From [Streptosporangium] indianense (GTDB lineage Bacteria > Actinomycetota > Actinomycetes > Streptomycetales > Streptomycetaceae): 60,007 nt of DNA. Made by a program: the position numbers and the translations under genes. Below, one piece after another: positions 9,008 to 18,611 of this stretch; the stretch's first letter is position 1; the number at the start of each line of letters is the position of its first letter. The notes beneath the pieces are model-generated. The model was not told where the DNA came from and did not search any database. It saw only the letters and a list, made by a program, of their open reading frames with translations. The DNA lies in the NCBI RefSeq assembly GCF_021474405.1, contig NZ_JAKEIO010000033.1:1-60007 (forward strand). The letters run 5' to 3'.

Positions 9008-10972
9008 ATGCCGAAACGCACGCGCTTCACGACCTGGAGACCGCTCGCGACGGCGGCCACGGCCGCCCTCTTGGCCACGCTTGTCACCCCCGCGGCCGCA
9101 CAGGCCGCACCGGCTGCCCCGCGCGGGAGCGAACCCGTCCACTCCTACGAGAACGCCATCCGCGAGGCCGTCTGGGTGGACACCGGGCTCGACGGCGACC
9201 GCGACGGAAGGACCGACCGGGTCGCCGTCGACATCGTCCGCCCCCGCGAACCCGCCCGGCAGGGCCGCAAGGTCCCCGTCATCATGGACGCCAGCCCGTA
9301 CTACTCCTGCTGCGGGCGCGGCAACGAGAGCCAGAAGAAGACGTATGACGCGCAGGGCCGTGTCGCACAGATGCCGCTGTACTACGACAACTACTTCGTG
9401 CCGCGCGGCTACGCCTTCGTCGGCGTGGACCTGGCCGGAACCAATCGCTCCGACGGCTGCGTCGACGTCGGCGGCCGTTCCGACATCCAGTCCGCGAAGG
9501 CCGTCGTCGACTGGCTGAACGGCCGCGCCAAGGCCTACACGAGCCGCACCGGCACCACCCGCACCCAGGCCGGCTGGACCAACGGCCGCACCGGCATGAT
9601 CGGCAAGAGCTGGGACGGCACCATCGCCAACGGCGTCGCCGCCACCGGCGTCAAGGGCCTGAAGACCATCGTCCCGATCAGCGCCATCTCCTCCTGGTAC
9701 GACTACTACTTCCAGCAGGGCGCGCCCCTCTACGACTCCGGCCCCGAGTGGCTGTCGGACTACGTCGACAGCCCCGACGCCCGCGCCAAGTGCCAGGCGG
9801 TCCAGCAGAAGCTCGTCGACGGCGCCCCGCGCACCGGCGACTGGACCCCGCTGTGGACCGAGCGCGACTACGTGAAGGCCGCGCGCAAGGTCACGGCCAG
9901 CGTCTTCCTGGTCCACGGCATGCAGGACCTCAACGTCCGCATGAAGCACGTCGGCCAGTGGTGGAACGCCCTCGCGAAGAACGGCGTCGAGCGCAAGATC
10001 TGGCTGTCGCAGACCGGCCACGTCGACCCCTTCGACTTCCGGCGCGGCGCATGGGTCGAGACGCTGCACCGCTGGTTCGACCACGAACTCATGGGTATCG
10101 ACAACGGCATCGACCGCGAGCCCATGGCCGACGTCGAGCGTGCCCCCGACCGGTGGCAGACCTCCAGGACCTGGCCGCCGAGCGGCACCCGGGCCGCCAC
10201 CCTGCGTCCCGGCCAGGGCTCCCAGGCCGGCGTCGGCACCCTCGGACTGCACCCCGGCCACGGCACCGAGACCTTCACCGACGACCCGAAGCTGAGCGAG
10301 ACCGACTGGGCCGCGCAGATCGACGGGCCGACACCCGAGAAGGCCGGTTTCAGCACCGGACCGCTCACCCGCGACCTGCGCCTGGCCGGCTCCTCCCGGG
10401 TCACCGTCACCGCCACGCCCTCCTCCCCGACGGCTCACCTCTCCGCCGTCCTCGTGGACGTCGGCCCCGCCACCATCCGCGACCACACCAACGCGGGCGA
10501 GGGCATCACCACCCTCACGAACCGCACCTGCTGGGGCCCGAGCACCACCGGCGACAGCTCCTGCTTCAAGGAGACGAAGGCGAAGACCGCCGACGTCGGC
10601 TACACGGTCGTCAGCCGCGGCTGGGCCGACCTCGGCAACCACGCCTCCGGCCACAGGGGTTCCCCGCTGACCCCCGGCAAGCGGTACACGATCACCCTCG
10701 ACCTCGCGGCGACCGACCACGTCGTCCCGAAGGGCCACCGCCTCGCCCTGATCGTCGGGGGCACGGACCAGGGCCTCATCGACCCTCCCGCCGACAAGCC
10801 GAAGCTCACGCTCGACCTCGCCCGCACCTCGGCGCGTGTCCCGTTCACCGGCGGGGCCGCGGCCTTCGCGCGCGCCACCACGGGCACCGCGACCGCCACC
10901 CCCGACGCCACGTACCTGGACGGCGTTCGGGAGCCGCGCACCACGCACCGCGTCCCGGAGGGAACCCGGTGA
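9008..10972 (+). CDS. Secreted Xaa-Pro dipeptidyl-peptidase (S15/CocE-NonD type)
   Basis: Serine peptidase of 654 residues. Residues 1-32 are a signal peptide (KRTRF, then a hydrophobic core ending AAAQA). The alpha/beta-hydrolase domain has the nucleophile in MIGKSWDGT (GxSxxG) near residue 200 and the catalytic His in SQTGHVDPF near residue 338; the C-terminal jelly-roll domain follows from about 430. It releases X-Pro dipeptides from N-termini. The ATG at 9008 is chosen over upstream in-frame codons because the signal peptide begins there. The -10-like TAGCGT at 8995-9000 would give a very short or absent leader. The stop overlaps the next gene as GTGA, indicating translational coupling. 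Confidence 0.88.
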   Translation: MPKRTRFTTWRPLATAATAALLATLVTPAAAQAAPAAPRGSEPVHSYENAIREAVWVDTGLDGDRDGRTDRVAVDIVRPREPARQGRKVPVIMDASPYYSCCGRGNESQKKTYDAQGRVAQMPLYYDNYFVPRGYAFVGVDLAGTNRSDGCVDVGGRSDIQSAKAVVDWLNGRAKAYTSRTGTTRTQAGWTNGRTGMIGKSWDGTIANGVAATGVKGLKTIVPISAISSWYDYYFQQGAPLYDSGPEWLSDYVDSPDARAKCQAVQQKLVDGAPRTGDWTPLWTERDYVKAARKVTASVFLVHGMQDLNVRMKHVGQWWNALAKNGVERKIWLSQTGHVDPFDFRRGAWVETLHRWFDHELMGIDNGIDREPMADVERAPDRWQTSRTWPPSGTRAATLRPGQGSQAGVGTLGLHPGHGTETFTDDPKLSETDWAAQIDGPTPEKAGFSTGPLTRDLRLAGSSRVTVTATPSSPTAHLSAVLVDVGPATIRDHTNAGEGITTLTNRTCWGPSTTGDSSCFKETKAKTADVGYTVVSRGWADLGNHASGHRGSPLTPGKRYTITLDLAATDHVVPKGHRLALIVGGTDQGLIDPPADKPKLTLDLARTSARVPFTGGAAAFARATTGTATATPDATYLDGVREPRTTHRVPEGTR

Positions 10973-12252
10973 CCCGCGCCGGCGCCCTCGTCCTGACCAC
11001 CGCCGCCCTCACGGCCTGCCTGGTCACCGCCCCGGCCCAGGCGTCCTCCGACTCCCCGCCGCGCACCGGCTTCGAGCAGTCCGAGGGCGCCCGCTGGACC
11101 ACCCAGCGCGAGGAGCAGGACTTCCTCGGAGCCGTCGACCGGTCGAGCAGGCGCGTCTCCGTGACCCGCTTCGGCACGACGAAGCAGGACCGCCCGCTCC
11201 AGCTGGTGCGGATCGGCAACCGCCCGAGCCCCGACAAGGTGCTGCTCGTCTGCAGCCAGCACGGCGACGAACCCTCCGGCCGCGAGGCCTGCCTGACCAC
11301 CGTCCGCGACCTCGCGTACGCCCGCGACAGCCGCACCCGGCGCTTCCTGGACCGCACCACGGTCCTGGTCGTGCCCACCGCCAACCCGGACGGCCGGGCC
11401 GCGAACACCCGCGGCAACAGCGACGGCGTCGACATCAACCGTGACCACCTCGCCCTGAAGACCGCCGAGGGCCGCGCCCTGGCCGCCGTCATCCGCGACC
11501 AGCGCCCCGACCTCGTCTACGACCTGCACGAGTACGGCGCCACACCCCGGTTCTACGACAAGGACCTCTTCGACTTGTGGCCGCGCAACCTCAACACCCA
11601 CAAGGCGGTCCACGACGAGGCCAGGACCCTGTCGGAGGCGTACGTCCGGCCGGCGGCCCGCAGGGCCGGGCACTCGACCGGGACCTACGGCATCTGGACC
11701 GACCCCGAGACCGGTGAGCCGGTCAAGCAGGTCGCCGGAGACGGACAGGAGCGCATTCTGCGCAACATGTCCGGTGTGAAGCACTCCGTCGGGCTGCTCA
11801 TCGAGAGCCGCGTCGACCCGCTCACCGAGGCGGAGAAGGCGGACGAGTCACTCAACAACCGGCGCCGGGTCACCTCCCAACTGGACGCGCTCCGGGGCAT
11901 GTTCGGATACACCGATGAGCGCCGGGCGCGCATCGAGGCGACGACGGCGCGGGCCCGGCTCGAGGGCTACGCCGACACCGGTCCCGTCTACGTCGGCGGT
12001 GCCGACAACGATCCACCCGAACCAGAAGAAATCATCCCGAACCCGCCCTGTGGCTACCGGCTCACGGCCGCCCAGTACGCCGAGGTCGGCGACGAACTCG
12101 CCCTGCACGGCGTGCGGGTGCGCAAGGACCGCGACGGCGTACGCGTCCCGCTGCGCCAGCCCCTGCGGGCACTCGTGCCGCTGCTGCTCGACGACCGGGC
12201 CGAGTACCACCTGACCGGAGGTTCATCCGAAACCGCTTGTCGAGAGGGGTGA
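10969..12252 (+). CDS. Secreted M14-family zinc carboxypeptidase
   Basis: Carboxypeptidase of 427 residues with a signal peptide ([20 protein letters not shown]). The first two zinc ligands are in [13 protein letters not shown] (HxxE), substrate carboxylate-binding residues in NPDGRAAN and DINRDH, the third zinc ligand in YDLHEYG, and the candidate catalytic Glu in LLIESR. The C-terminal segment from about residue 340 is an extra region with a single NPPCGY motif and no family I recognise. The GTG start at 10969 overlaps the stop of the S15 gene by four bases, so the two secreted peptidases are made from one transcript. The pair fits sequential trimming of extracellular peptides. Confidence 0.88.
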   Translation: MTRAGALVLTTAALTACLVTAPAQASSDSPPRTGFEQSEGARWTTQREEQDFLGAVDRSSRRVSVTRFGTTKQDRPLQLVRIGNRPSPDKVLLVCSQHGDEPSGREACLTTVRDLAYARDSRTRRFLDRTTVLVVPTANPDGRAANTRGNSDGVDINRDHLALKTAEGRALAAVIRDQRPDLVYDLHEYGATPRFYDKDLFDLWPRNLNTHKAVHDEARTLSEAYVRPAARRAGHSTGTYGIWTDPETGEPVKQVAGDGQERILRNMSGVKHSVGLLIESRVDPLTEAEKADESLNNRRRVTSQLDALRGMFGYTDERRARIEATTARARLEGYADTGPVYVGGADNDPPEPEEIIPNPPCGYRLTAAQYAEVGDELALHGVRVRKDRDGVRVPLRQPLRALVPLLLDDRAEYHLTGGSSETACREG

Positions 12253-12326
12253 AATTCCGCCACACGTGGTAGCAGCGTTACGAGGACCCGCGTCCTCAGC
12301 TGCTGTCCCGATGAAAGGTGCCGCCT

Positions 12327-14051
12327 GTGACGCAAGAACGACCAAGCGACAAGGACTCCCCGGAGGGAGCCACGCTGCCGGGGTCGGAAGCGGGTCTGCC
12401 CGGGCAGGACCGGCCGCAGACCGACCGCATCGTCTTCGGCGTCACGGCGGCCCTCACGCTCGCCTTCGTGATCTGGGGCGCGACGGCGACCGACTCGCTG
12501 GAAGACGTCTCCACCAGCATGCTCGGCGGGCTGATGCACAACGGCGGCTGGGCGTTCATGCTCGCCGCCTCCGGCTTCGTCGTCTTCGCCCTCTGGCTCG
12601 CGATCAGCCGCTACGGCCGTATCCACCTCGGAGCGGAGGGCGAGGAGCCCGAGTTCCGCACCGTGTCGTGGGTCGCGATGATGTTCAGCGCGGGCATGGG
12701 CATCGGCCTGATGTTCTACGGCGTGAGCGAGCCGCTGTCCCACTACGGCACGCCCCCGCCGGGCACGAACCCGGCCGACTCCGGCGAGCGCATGGAGACG
12801 GCCATGGCCACCACCCTGTTCCACTGGACGCTCCATCCGTGGGCGATCTATGCGGTGGTCGGCCTCGCCATCGCCTACAGCACCTTCCGCAGGCGCCGCC
12901 GGCAGACCATCAGTGCGGTGTTCACCCCGCTCATCGGCAGGAAGAACGCCAACGGCGGCATCGGCCGGGCCATCGACGTCCTCGCGATCATCGCGACCGT
13001 CTTCGGCTCCGCCGCCTCGCTGGGTCTGGGCGCGCTTCAGATCGGCTCCGGTGTGCAGGAGCTGAAGTGGATGGACAAGGTGAGCACCGGGCTGCTCGTC
13101 ACGATCATCGCGGTGCTGACCCTGGCCTTCGTCGCGTCCGCGATCTCCGGTGTGGAGAAGGGCATCCAGTGGCTGTCCAACACCAACATGGTGCTGGCGC
13201 TGATCCTCGCCCTGTTCGTGTTCGTGGCGGGCCCGACCATCATCGTCCTGGACCTGCTGCCCACCTCGGTCTTCGCCTACCTCGGCGACCTTCCCCAGCT
13301 GGCCGGCCGGACCGAGGCGAGCGGCGGCGAGGGCGTCGCCGACTGGCTGGGCAGCTGGACGGTCTTCTACTGGGCGTGGTGGATCTCCTGGACGCCGTTC
13401 GTCGGCATGTTCATCGCCCGCATCAGCCGCGGCCGTACGATCCGCCAGTTCGTCGGCGGTGTCATCCTCGTGCCCAGCACGGTCAGCCTGATCTGGTTCG
13501 CGATCTTCGGCGGCTCGGCGATGAAGATGAAGGAGGAGGGGCAGCTCGGCAAGGAGGCGACCCCGGAGGGCCAGCTCTTCGACGTGCTCCAGCAGTTCCC
13601 CATCGCCACCGTCACGAGCCTGCTCGTGATGATCCTCGTCGGCATCTTCTTCGTCTCGGGCGCCGATGCGGCCTCCATCGTCATGGGCACCCTGTCGCAG
13701 AAGGGCGCGCTCGAACCCGGCCGCTTCGTGGTCGTGTTCTGGGGCGTGGTCACCGGTGCGGTGGCCGCGATCATGCTGCTGGTCGGCAGCGGTCAGGGGG
13801 ATGCGCTGACCGGTCTGCAGAACCTCACGATCCTCGCGGCCGCGCCGTTCGTCGTCGTGATGATCTTCATGTGCGTCGCCCTCATGCGCGACCTGCGCCG
13901 GGACCCGGTGATCGTGCGCGAGCAGATGGGCTCCGAGGCCGTCGAAATGGCCGTCATGGAAGGCCACAAGAAGTACGACGGTGAGTTCGAGTTCCGTGTC
14001 GGCCCGGGCCGCGGCCCGGACGTCGAGGGAGACCCGATCGGCAAGCACTGA
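12327..14051 (+). CDS. BCCT-family betaine/choline/carnitine transporter
   Basis: Membrane transporter of 574 residues with twelve predicted membrane helices. BCCT hallmarks are MMFSAGMGIGLMFYGVSEPL (the glycine-rich TM3 substrate helix) near residue 118, FHWTLHPWAIY, and the TM8 aromatic box YWAWWISWTPFVGMFIARIS near 350. It imports quaternary ammonium compounds such as glycine betaine or choline, either for osmoprotection or as a carbon and nitrogen source. GTG 12327 is preferred to the in-frame GTG 12318 because GAAAGG ends 8 bases before it. It is a single-gene unit with a terminator downstream. Choline against betaine preference is not determinable by eye. Confidence 0.94.
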   Translation: MTQERPSDKDSPEGATLPGSEAGLPGQDRPQTDRIVFGVTAALTLAFVIWGATATDSLEDVSTSMLGGLMHNGGWAFMLAASGFVVFALWLAISRYGRIHLGAEGEEPEFRTVSWVAMMFSAGMGIGLMFYGVSEPLSHYGTPPPGTNPADSGERMETAMATTLFHWTLHPWAIYAVVGLAIAYSTFRRRRRQTISAVFTPLIGRKNANGGIGRAIDVLAIIATVFGSAASLGLGALQIGSGVQELKWMDKVSTGLLVTIIAVLTLAFVASAISGVEKGIQWLSNTNMVLALILALFVFVAGPTIIVLDLLPTSVFAYLGDLPQLAGRTEASGGEGVADWLGSWTVFYWAWWISWTPFVGMFIARISRGRTIRQFVGGVILVPSTVSLIWFAIFGGSAMKMKEEGQLGKEATPEGQLFDVLQQFPIATVTSLLVMILVGIFFVSGADAASIVMGTLSQKGALEPGRFVVVFWGVVTGAVAAIMLLVGSGQGDALTGLQNLTILAAAPFVVVMIFMCVALMRDLRRDPVIVREQMGSEAVEMAVMEGHKKYDGEFEFRVGPGRGPDVEGDPIGKH

Positions 14052-14063
14052 TCCGCACGGCAG

Positions 14064-14098
14064 CGGGCGGCCCGGGTTCCACGTACTCGGGCCGCCCG
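14064..14098. terminator. Terminator hairpin between BCCT transporter and D-amino-acid oxidase genes
   Basis: Perfect 11-bp stem CGGGCGGCCCG / CGGGCCGCCCG with a 13-base loop, 12 bases after the transporter stop. It lies between convergent genes, although about 145 bases separate it from the oxidase stop, so it mainly serves the transporter transcript. Confidence 0.7.
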
Positions 14099-14243
14099 TG
14101 CGTCTCGCCGGCCGGCTCGCGTCGGCACGCGCCCCGCGTGGAGTGGTGGGCATCGGTTCCGGGTGGCCAGGATGGTGCGGCGATGCGGACCGTATGTGGC
14201 GGGTCACGCCGTTCCCCGTGCCCCTGGCGGGGCGCCGCCCGCC

Positions 14244-15194
14244 TCAGCCCGAGACCAGCCGGGCGGCCTCCTGCGCGCACCCCCAGGCCACGGTGACGCC
14301 CGCGCCGCCGTGGCCGTAGTTGTGCACCAGCAGCCGCCCGTCCGGCAGGGTGTCCCGCTCCAGCCGGACCGCGGGCCGGGTGGGCCTGAGGCCCACCCGG
14401 TGCCCCAGCACCCTGGCCCCGGCGACCTCCGGCCGCAGGGCCGCACAGCGGCGGACGATCGCCTCGGCCGTCGCGGGGTCGGGCTCCAGCGACCACGCGT
14501 CCTCCTCGGAGGTACCGCCGAGGACGAGCCCGCCCGGCTGCGGGAACAGGTACGCATGGTCCCCGGCCGCGTCGGTGGAGACCAGCCAGGTGTCGATCCC
14601 GGGGTTCTCCACGACGACCAACTGCCCCCGCACCGGCCGCACGGAAGGGTCCGGCACGAGCTCCCGCGCGGCGAGACCCGTGCAGTTGACCACGACCGGC
14701 GCGTCCACCTCCGCGAGGGCGGACACCGTACGCGTCTCGACCACGCCGCCCGCCGCGACGAACCGCTCCCGCAGCCACGGCAGATGGACCGGCATGTCGA
14801 TGAGCGGCAGCCTCGCCCACAGGCCTGTGCCCGGGTACTCGTCGGCCGTGGCCGTCCGCAGCCCCGGCACCCGGCCCGCCAGCCACGCGTCGGCCTCGTC
14901 GAGGAGGGTCTCGCCCTGTACCCCTTCGACCATCCGTACGCCGGCCGGTTCGGTTCCCGCAGCCAGCTCCTCGTACACCTCCAGCGACCGCAGCGCCCAC
15001 GCCCGTGCCGTCGCGAGCGGCTCGATCCGGTACGGCCACCACAGCGCGCCCGCAACGGCGGAGGTGGTCGCCCCGACGGCGTCCCGCGTCCACACCCGCA
15101 CCCGCCGGCCCCGCTCCGCCAGGGCCAGGGCGGTCGTCAGCCCGATCACCCCGCCGCCGACCACCACGATCTCGCCACTCAGCTCACTCGACAT
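14244..15194 (-). CDS. FAD-dependent D-amino-acid oxidase
   Basis: Flavoprotein of 316 residues. The FAD-binding Rossmann motif VVVGGGVIGLTTALALAERG is at residues 9-28. ATTSAVAGALWWPYR near 45 follows the DAAO pattern, VNCTGLAARELV and PVRGQLVVVENPG are the conserved mid-protein segments, and the C-terminal signature YGHGGAGVTVAWGCAQEAA ends the protein. It oxidises neutral or basic D-amino acids to 2-oxo acids, ammonia and hydrogen peroxide. No signal peptide is visible, so it is cytoplasmic. It diverges from the next gene across a 66-base promoter region. Physiological substrates may be wall-derived D-Ala or D-Glu, but that is inference. Confidence 0.92.
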   Translation of the reverse strand: MSSELSGEIVVVGGGVIGLTTALALAERGRRVRVWTRDAVGATTSAVAGALWWPYRIEPLATARAWALRSLEVYEELAAGTEPAGVRMVEGVQGETLLDEADAWLAGRVPGLRTATADEYPGTGLWARLPLIDMPVHLPWLRERFVAAGGVVETRTVSALAEVDAPVVVNCTGLAARELVPDPSVRPVRGQLVVVENPGIDTWLVSTDAAGDHAYLFPQPGGLVLGGTSEEDAWSLEPDPATAEAIVRRCAALRPEVAGARVLGHRVGLRPTRPAVRLERDTLPDGRLLVHNYGHGGAGVTVAWGCAQEAARLVSG

Positions 15195-15260
15195 GCCGGG
15201 ACCGTAGCGGAATCCGTCATGCCGTGCTCACATCACGCGCAGTGTGGGGATACTCACCGT

Positions 15261-16283
15261 ATGTGTGCCGAGTACGCGACCTTCGGCCTGGCGCCCGCGA
15301 TGCGAGCCGGGGGAGTCCACAGCGACGGTGGTTACCGGGTCCACCGGGATTTCGTCGACTTCATCGTCGACGGACGCCCCCTGTTGTTCCGGCTCTCCGA
15401 CCTCGACGCGGTCTCCCCGCTCGCCTCCGACGTCCCACCCGCGATCTTCACGGCGCAGGTCCGCAGCCTGCTCCTGGAGAGCCCGGCCCCGCTGCCCGAC
15501 GGCCGCTACGTCGTCTACGGCTGTCCCGAGTGCGAGGACCTGGCCTGCGGCGCCGTCACCGCGGTGATCCGCAGCGAAGGCGAGGACGTCATCTGGCAGG
15601 ACTTCGCCTGGCAGACCGACGACCACGCCGACCTGGAACTCAACGGCTACCACGGCATCGGCCCGTTCCGCTTCCGCGGCCCCGAGTACCGGACGGCGCT
15701 CGGCGCCCTGCTGAACGGCTCCGCGCCCGACCCCCGGCGCCGTGTCCTGCTGATCGGCGCCCGTGCCGTCGTCCTCGCCAAGCTGGCCGCCGCCTTACGC
15801 ACCATCGGCGTCGGCGCCGACATCGCCCAGGACGCCGACGGCGTACCCGCCGACGAACTGAGCGGCTACGGCGCCGTCGTCCTCGGTCACGCGGCCGGGG
15901 AAAAGGAACGTGCCGCCGTCCGCCGCGCCTTCGAGCGGGCCGGGGTCCCGGTCGCCCACGTCGACGGCCTCGCCCCGATCGTTCCGCTCCTCGTCGCCCA
16001 GATCGAACACGCCCTGGACCGCAGCCCGGCCGACCGGCGCCGCCTCACCGGCCTCACCGCGGCCGCGGGCACCGCCGACGTCGAGGTCACGTCCACCTGC
16101 CGGGTCACCCTGACCGCGTACCGCCTCGACCGGCTCTCCCGCACCCACACCCACGAGGTCTTCGACGGCGTCCTCGAAGCCGGCCGCCACCGCCTCGCCC
16201 TCGACCCGAAGACGGCCAGGGGCCGCTCGTACGTCGTCGCGCGCACCTCCACGAGCGTCCTGGCGGCGGCCGTGCGGCAGTGA
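15261..16283 (+). CDS. Protein of unknown function with Cys-cluster N-domain and Rossmann-like C-domain
   Basis: A 340-residue protein I cannot assign to a characterised family. The N-terminal 150 residues carry a Cys cluster, YGCPECEDLACG (CxxCxxxxC), followed by a beta-rich segment with WQDFAWQTDD. From about residue 160 a hydrophobic strand RRVLLIGARAVVLAKLAAAL starts a Rossmann-like alternating pattern ending near 260; a final beta-rich domain of about 80 residues follows. The ATG at 15261 has only a weak purine site. It diverges from the D-amino-acid oxidase gene and is followed 29 bases later by the ABC-F gene, so it may share that transcript. A redox or NAD-linked role is possible but unsupported. 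Coding status is secure from codon bias. Confidence 0.75.
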   Translation: MCAEYATFGLAPAMRAGGVHSDGGYRVHRDFVDFIVDGRPLLFRLSDLDAVSPLASDVPPAIFTAQVRSLLLESPAPLPDGRYVVYGCPECEDLACGAVTAVIRSEGEDVIWQDFAWQTDDHADLELNGYHGIGPFRFRGPEYRTALGALLNGSAPDPRRRVLLIGARAVVLAKLAAALRTIGVGADIAQDADGVPADELSGYGAVVLGHAAGEKERAAVRRAFERAGVPVAHVDGLAPIVPLLVAQIEHALDRSPADRRRLTGLTAAAGTADVEVTSTCRVTLTAYRLDRLSRTHTHEVFDGVLEAGRHRLALDPKTARGRSYVVARTSTSVLAAAVRQ

Positions 16284-16312
16284 GCGGCCCGACGGTTAGG
16301 ATCGGCGCCCTG

Positions 16313-17953
16313 ATGACTGCCACCCTCGTCGCCAAGAACCTCGCCGCCGGCCACGGCGACCGCTCCCTGTTCACCGGGCTCGACCTGGTCGTCGCCCCCG
16401 GCGATGTGATCGGCCTGGTCGGCGCCAACGGAGCGGGCAAGTCCACCCTGTTGCGGATGCTCGCCGGACTCACCACGCCCGAGCAGGGCGAACTGCGCCT
16501 GTCCCCGCCGGCCGCCACCGTCGGCCACCTCCCGCAGGAACCGGACCGCCAGCCCGGCGAGACGGTGCGGGCGTTCCTGGCCCGCCGCACCGGCGTCGCC
16601 GAGGCCCAGCGCGCCATGGACGAGGCCACCCAGGCCCTGGTCGACGGGGCGCCCGGCGCCGACGACGCCTACGCCACCGCTCTGGAGCGCTGGCTCGGCC
16701 TGGGCGGCGCCGACCTCGACGAACGCGCCGAGGAAGTCGCCGACGGCCTCGGTCTGGCGGTCGGCCTCGACCAGCCGATGACGTCCCTGTCCGGCGGCCA
16801 GGCGGCCCGCGCCGGACTCGCCTCCCTGCTCCTGTCCCGCTACGACGTCTTCCTCCTGGACGAGCCGACCAACGACCTCGACCTGGACGGCCTGGAGCGC
16901 CTGGAACGCTTCGTGAGCGGCCTGCGCGCCGGCACGGTGGTCGTCAGCCACGACCGCGAGTTCCTCACCCGCACCGTCACCAAGGTCCTCGAACTCGACC
17001 TCGCCCAGCGGCGGATCAACCTCTTCGGCGGCGGCTACGACGCCTACCTGGAGGAGCGGGAGGTAGCCCGCCGCCACGTCCGCGACGAGTACGAGGAGTA
17101 CGCCGACAAGAGGGCCGCCCTCCAGGACCGCGCGCAGATGCAGCGCTCCTGGATGGACAAGGGCGTGAAGAACGCACGCCGCAAGGCGGGCAACGACAAT
17201 GACAAGATCGGCCGCAAGTTCCGCAGCGAGGACAGCGAGAAGCAGGCCGCGAAGGCCCGCCAGACCCAGCGCATGATCGAGCGCCTGGACGTCGTGGAGG
17301 AGCCCCGCAAGGAGTGGGACCTGCGGATGGAGATCGCGTCCGCTCCGCGCTCGGGCGCGGTCGTCGCGACCCTCCGCGACGCCGTGGTGCGCCGTGGCGG
17401 CTTTGTCCTCGGCCCGGTGTCCCTGCAGATCGACTGGGCGGACCGGGTGGCGGTGACGGGAGCGAACGGCGCCGGCAAGTCCACGCTGCTCGCCGCCCTG
17501 CTCGGCCGCGTCCCGCTGGACGCCGGGCACGCCGCGCTCGGCTCGGGCGTCCTGCTCGGCGAGGTCGACCAGGCCCGCAAGCTGTTCCACGGTGAGGAGT
17601 CGCTGCTCGACGCCTTCCGCACGGCCGTCCCGGACACCGAACCGGTCGAGATCCGCACCCTCCTGGCCAAGTTCGGCCTCAAGACGGACCATGTCCTGCG
17701 CCCCGCGGCGAGCCTCTCCCCGGGCGAGCGCACCCGGGCCGCGCTGGCACTGCTCCAGGGCCGGGGCGTCAACCTCCTGGTCCTCGACGAGCCGACCAAC
17801 CACCTGGACCTGCCCGCCATCGAGCAGCTGGAGTCCGCCCTCGAGGCCTACGAGGGCACCCTGCTGCTGGTCACCCACGACCGGCGCATGCTGGACGCGG
17901 TGCACGTGAACCGCCGCCTGGAGGTGGCGGACGGCAAGGTGACCGAACGCTAA
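16313..17953 (+). CDS. ABC-F family ATPase
   Basis: Soluble twin-ATPase protein of 546 residues with no membrane helices. Domain 1 has Walker A GANGAGKST near residue 40, signature LSGGQAARAG and Walker B DVFLLDEPTNDLDLDG; domain 2 has Walker A GANGAGKST near 385, signature LSPGERTRAAL and Walker B LLVLDEPTNHLD. The linker between them (about 240-345) is long, charged and alpha-helical (YADKRAALQDRAQMQRSWMD), as in ABC-F proteins that reach into the ribosomal E/P site. Members act in translation quality control or antibiotic resistance by ribosome protection. The linker is of the size seen in resistance factors, but the specific drug cannot be inferred. The stop overlaps the convergent neighbour by four bases. 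Confidence 0.92.
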   Translation: MTATLVAKNLAAGHGDRSLFTGLDLVVAPGDVIGLVGANGAGKSTLLRMLAGLTTPEQGELRLSPPAATVGHLPQEPDRQPGETVRAFLARRTGVAEAQRAMDEATQALVDGAPGADDAYATALERWLGLGGADLDERAEEVADGLGLAVGLDQPMTSLSGGQAARAGLASLLLSRYDVFLLDEPTNDLDLDGLERLERFVSGLRAGTVVVSHDREFLTRTVTKVLELDLAQRRINLFGGGYDAYLEEREVARRHVRDEYEEYADKRAALQDRAQMQRSWMDKGVKNARRKAGNDNDKIGRKFRSEDSEKQAAKARQTQRMIERLDVVEEPRKEWDLRMEIASAPRSGAVVATLRDAVVRRGGFVLGPVSLQIDWADRVAVTGANGAGKSTLLAALLGRVPLDAGHAALGSGVLLGEVDQARKLFHGEESLLDAFRTAVPDTEPVEIRTLLAKFGLKTDHVLRPAASLSPGERTRAALALLQGRGVNLLVLDEPTNHLDLPAIEQLESALEAYEGTLLLVTHDRRMLDAVHVNRRLEVADGKVTER

Positions 17954-18498
17954 AGGGTCGTCAGGCGGGTGGCGAGGGAGGGGTAGTCCACGACGTACCC
18001 CTCCTCGTCGAACGCCAGGTCGCTGCGGAAGTCGCCGGAGGCGAAACGGACCCGCCCGGGCCCGAGATGCGTGTACGTCTGCCGCGACGGCCGCACCGCC
18101 AGGTCCGGCACCGACGCCCACGCCATCAGGAACTCCCGCTCACCGGGCTCCCGGTGCAGCCGGTGCCGCAGCACCGGCATGGTGTTGGTGAGCGGGCACA
18201 GCCCGAGATCGCAGTCGAGGGCTCCGCCGACGTCCGGGAGCGGCTCGCCGTTCACGGTCCACCGGCCGTGGCCGTCGTGCCGCAGGTCGAGCGTGCGCAG
18301 GCCGCCCGCGGTCTCGGCCGTCACCCGCAGGCTACGGGTCACGAACCCGTCGGCGGTGTCGAGTTCGTACGTGACCCAGTACGGCTCGGGTTCGATACCG
18401 ACGGCCCGCCCGCGCGCCCGCAACACGCCTTCCCCTCGCTCGGGCCAGGCGGTCTCGAACCCCCGGCTGGCGAACACTTCCCAGGTGATGGCAGACAT
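17950..18498 (-). CDS. Putative glycolipid-binding protein (PF06475-like)
   Basis: A 182-residue soluble protein. The sequence resembles the bacterial putative glycolipid-binding family: an all-beta pattern with VTYELDTADGFVTRSLRV, GRWTVNGEPLPDVGGALDCD, and TNTMPVLRHRLH. The middle motif LDCDLGLCPLTNTMPV is the most conserved part in my memory of the family. Function is unknown experimentally; structural work on a Pseudomonas member suggested lipid or glycolipid binding. It lies downstream of tex on the same strand, 113 bases away, separated by a dispersed Streptomyces repeat with a hairpin. Its 3' end overlaps the ABC-F gene by four bases in convergent orientation. Confidence 0.8.
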   Translation of the reverse strand: MSAITWEVFASRGFETAWPERGEGVLRARGRAVGIEPEPYWVTYELDTADGFVTRSLRVTAETAGGLRTLDLRHDGHGRWTVNGEPLPDVGGALDCDLGLCPLTNTMPVLRHRLHREPGEREFLMAWASVPDLAVRPSRQTYTHLGPGRVRFASGDFRSDLAFDEEGYVVDYPSLATRLTTL

Positions 18499-18516
18499 AT
18501 CTTCACCCTAGGCATG

Positions 18517-18585
18517 AAAGAGGGGCGAAGCCCCGCCTTTCAGGGGCGTGGGGAACTGCGCGACCAGCCACAACGGCCCCGCAGC
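18517..18585. repeat. Dispersed Streptomyces intergenic repeat with terminator-like hairpin
   Basis: The gap between tex and the glycolipid-binding gene starts with a hairpin GGGGC-gaa-GCCCC at 18522-18534, flanked by AAAG and CTTT. It is followed by a block beginning GGGGCGTGGGGAACTGCGCG at 18543 and running to the CCCCGCAG at 18584. From memory, near-identical copies of this GGGGCGCGGGGAACTGCGCGAC type element occur hundreds of times in Streptomyces intergenic regions, normally beside gene ends. Here it can terminate the tex transcript. Confidence 0.7.
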
Positions 18586-18611
18586 TCCCCACGGCCCCCA
18601 CGGCGGAGCCG

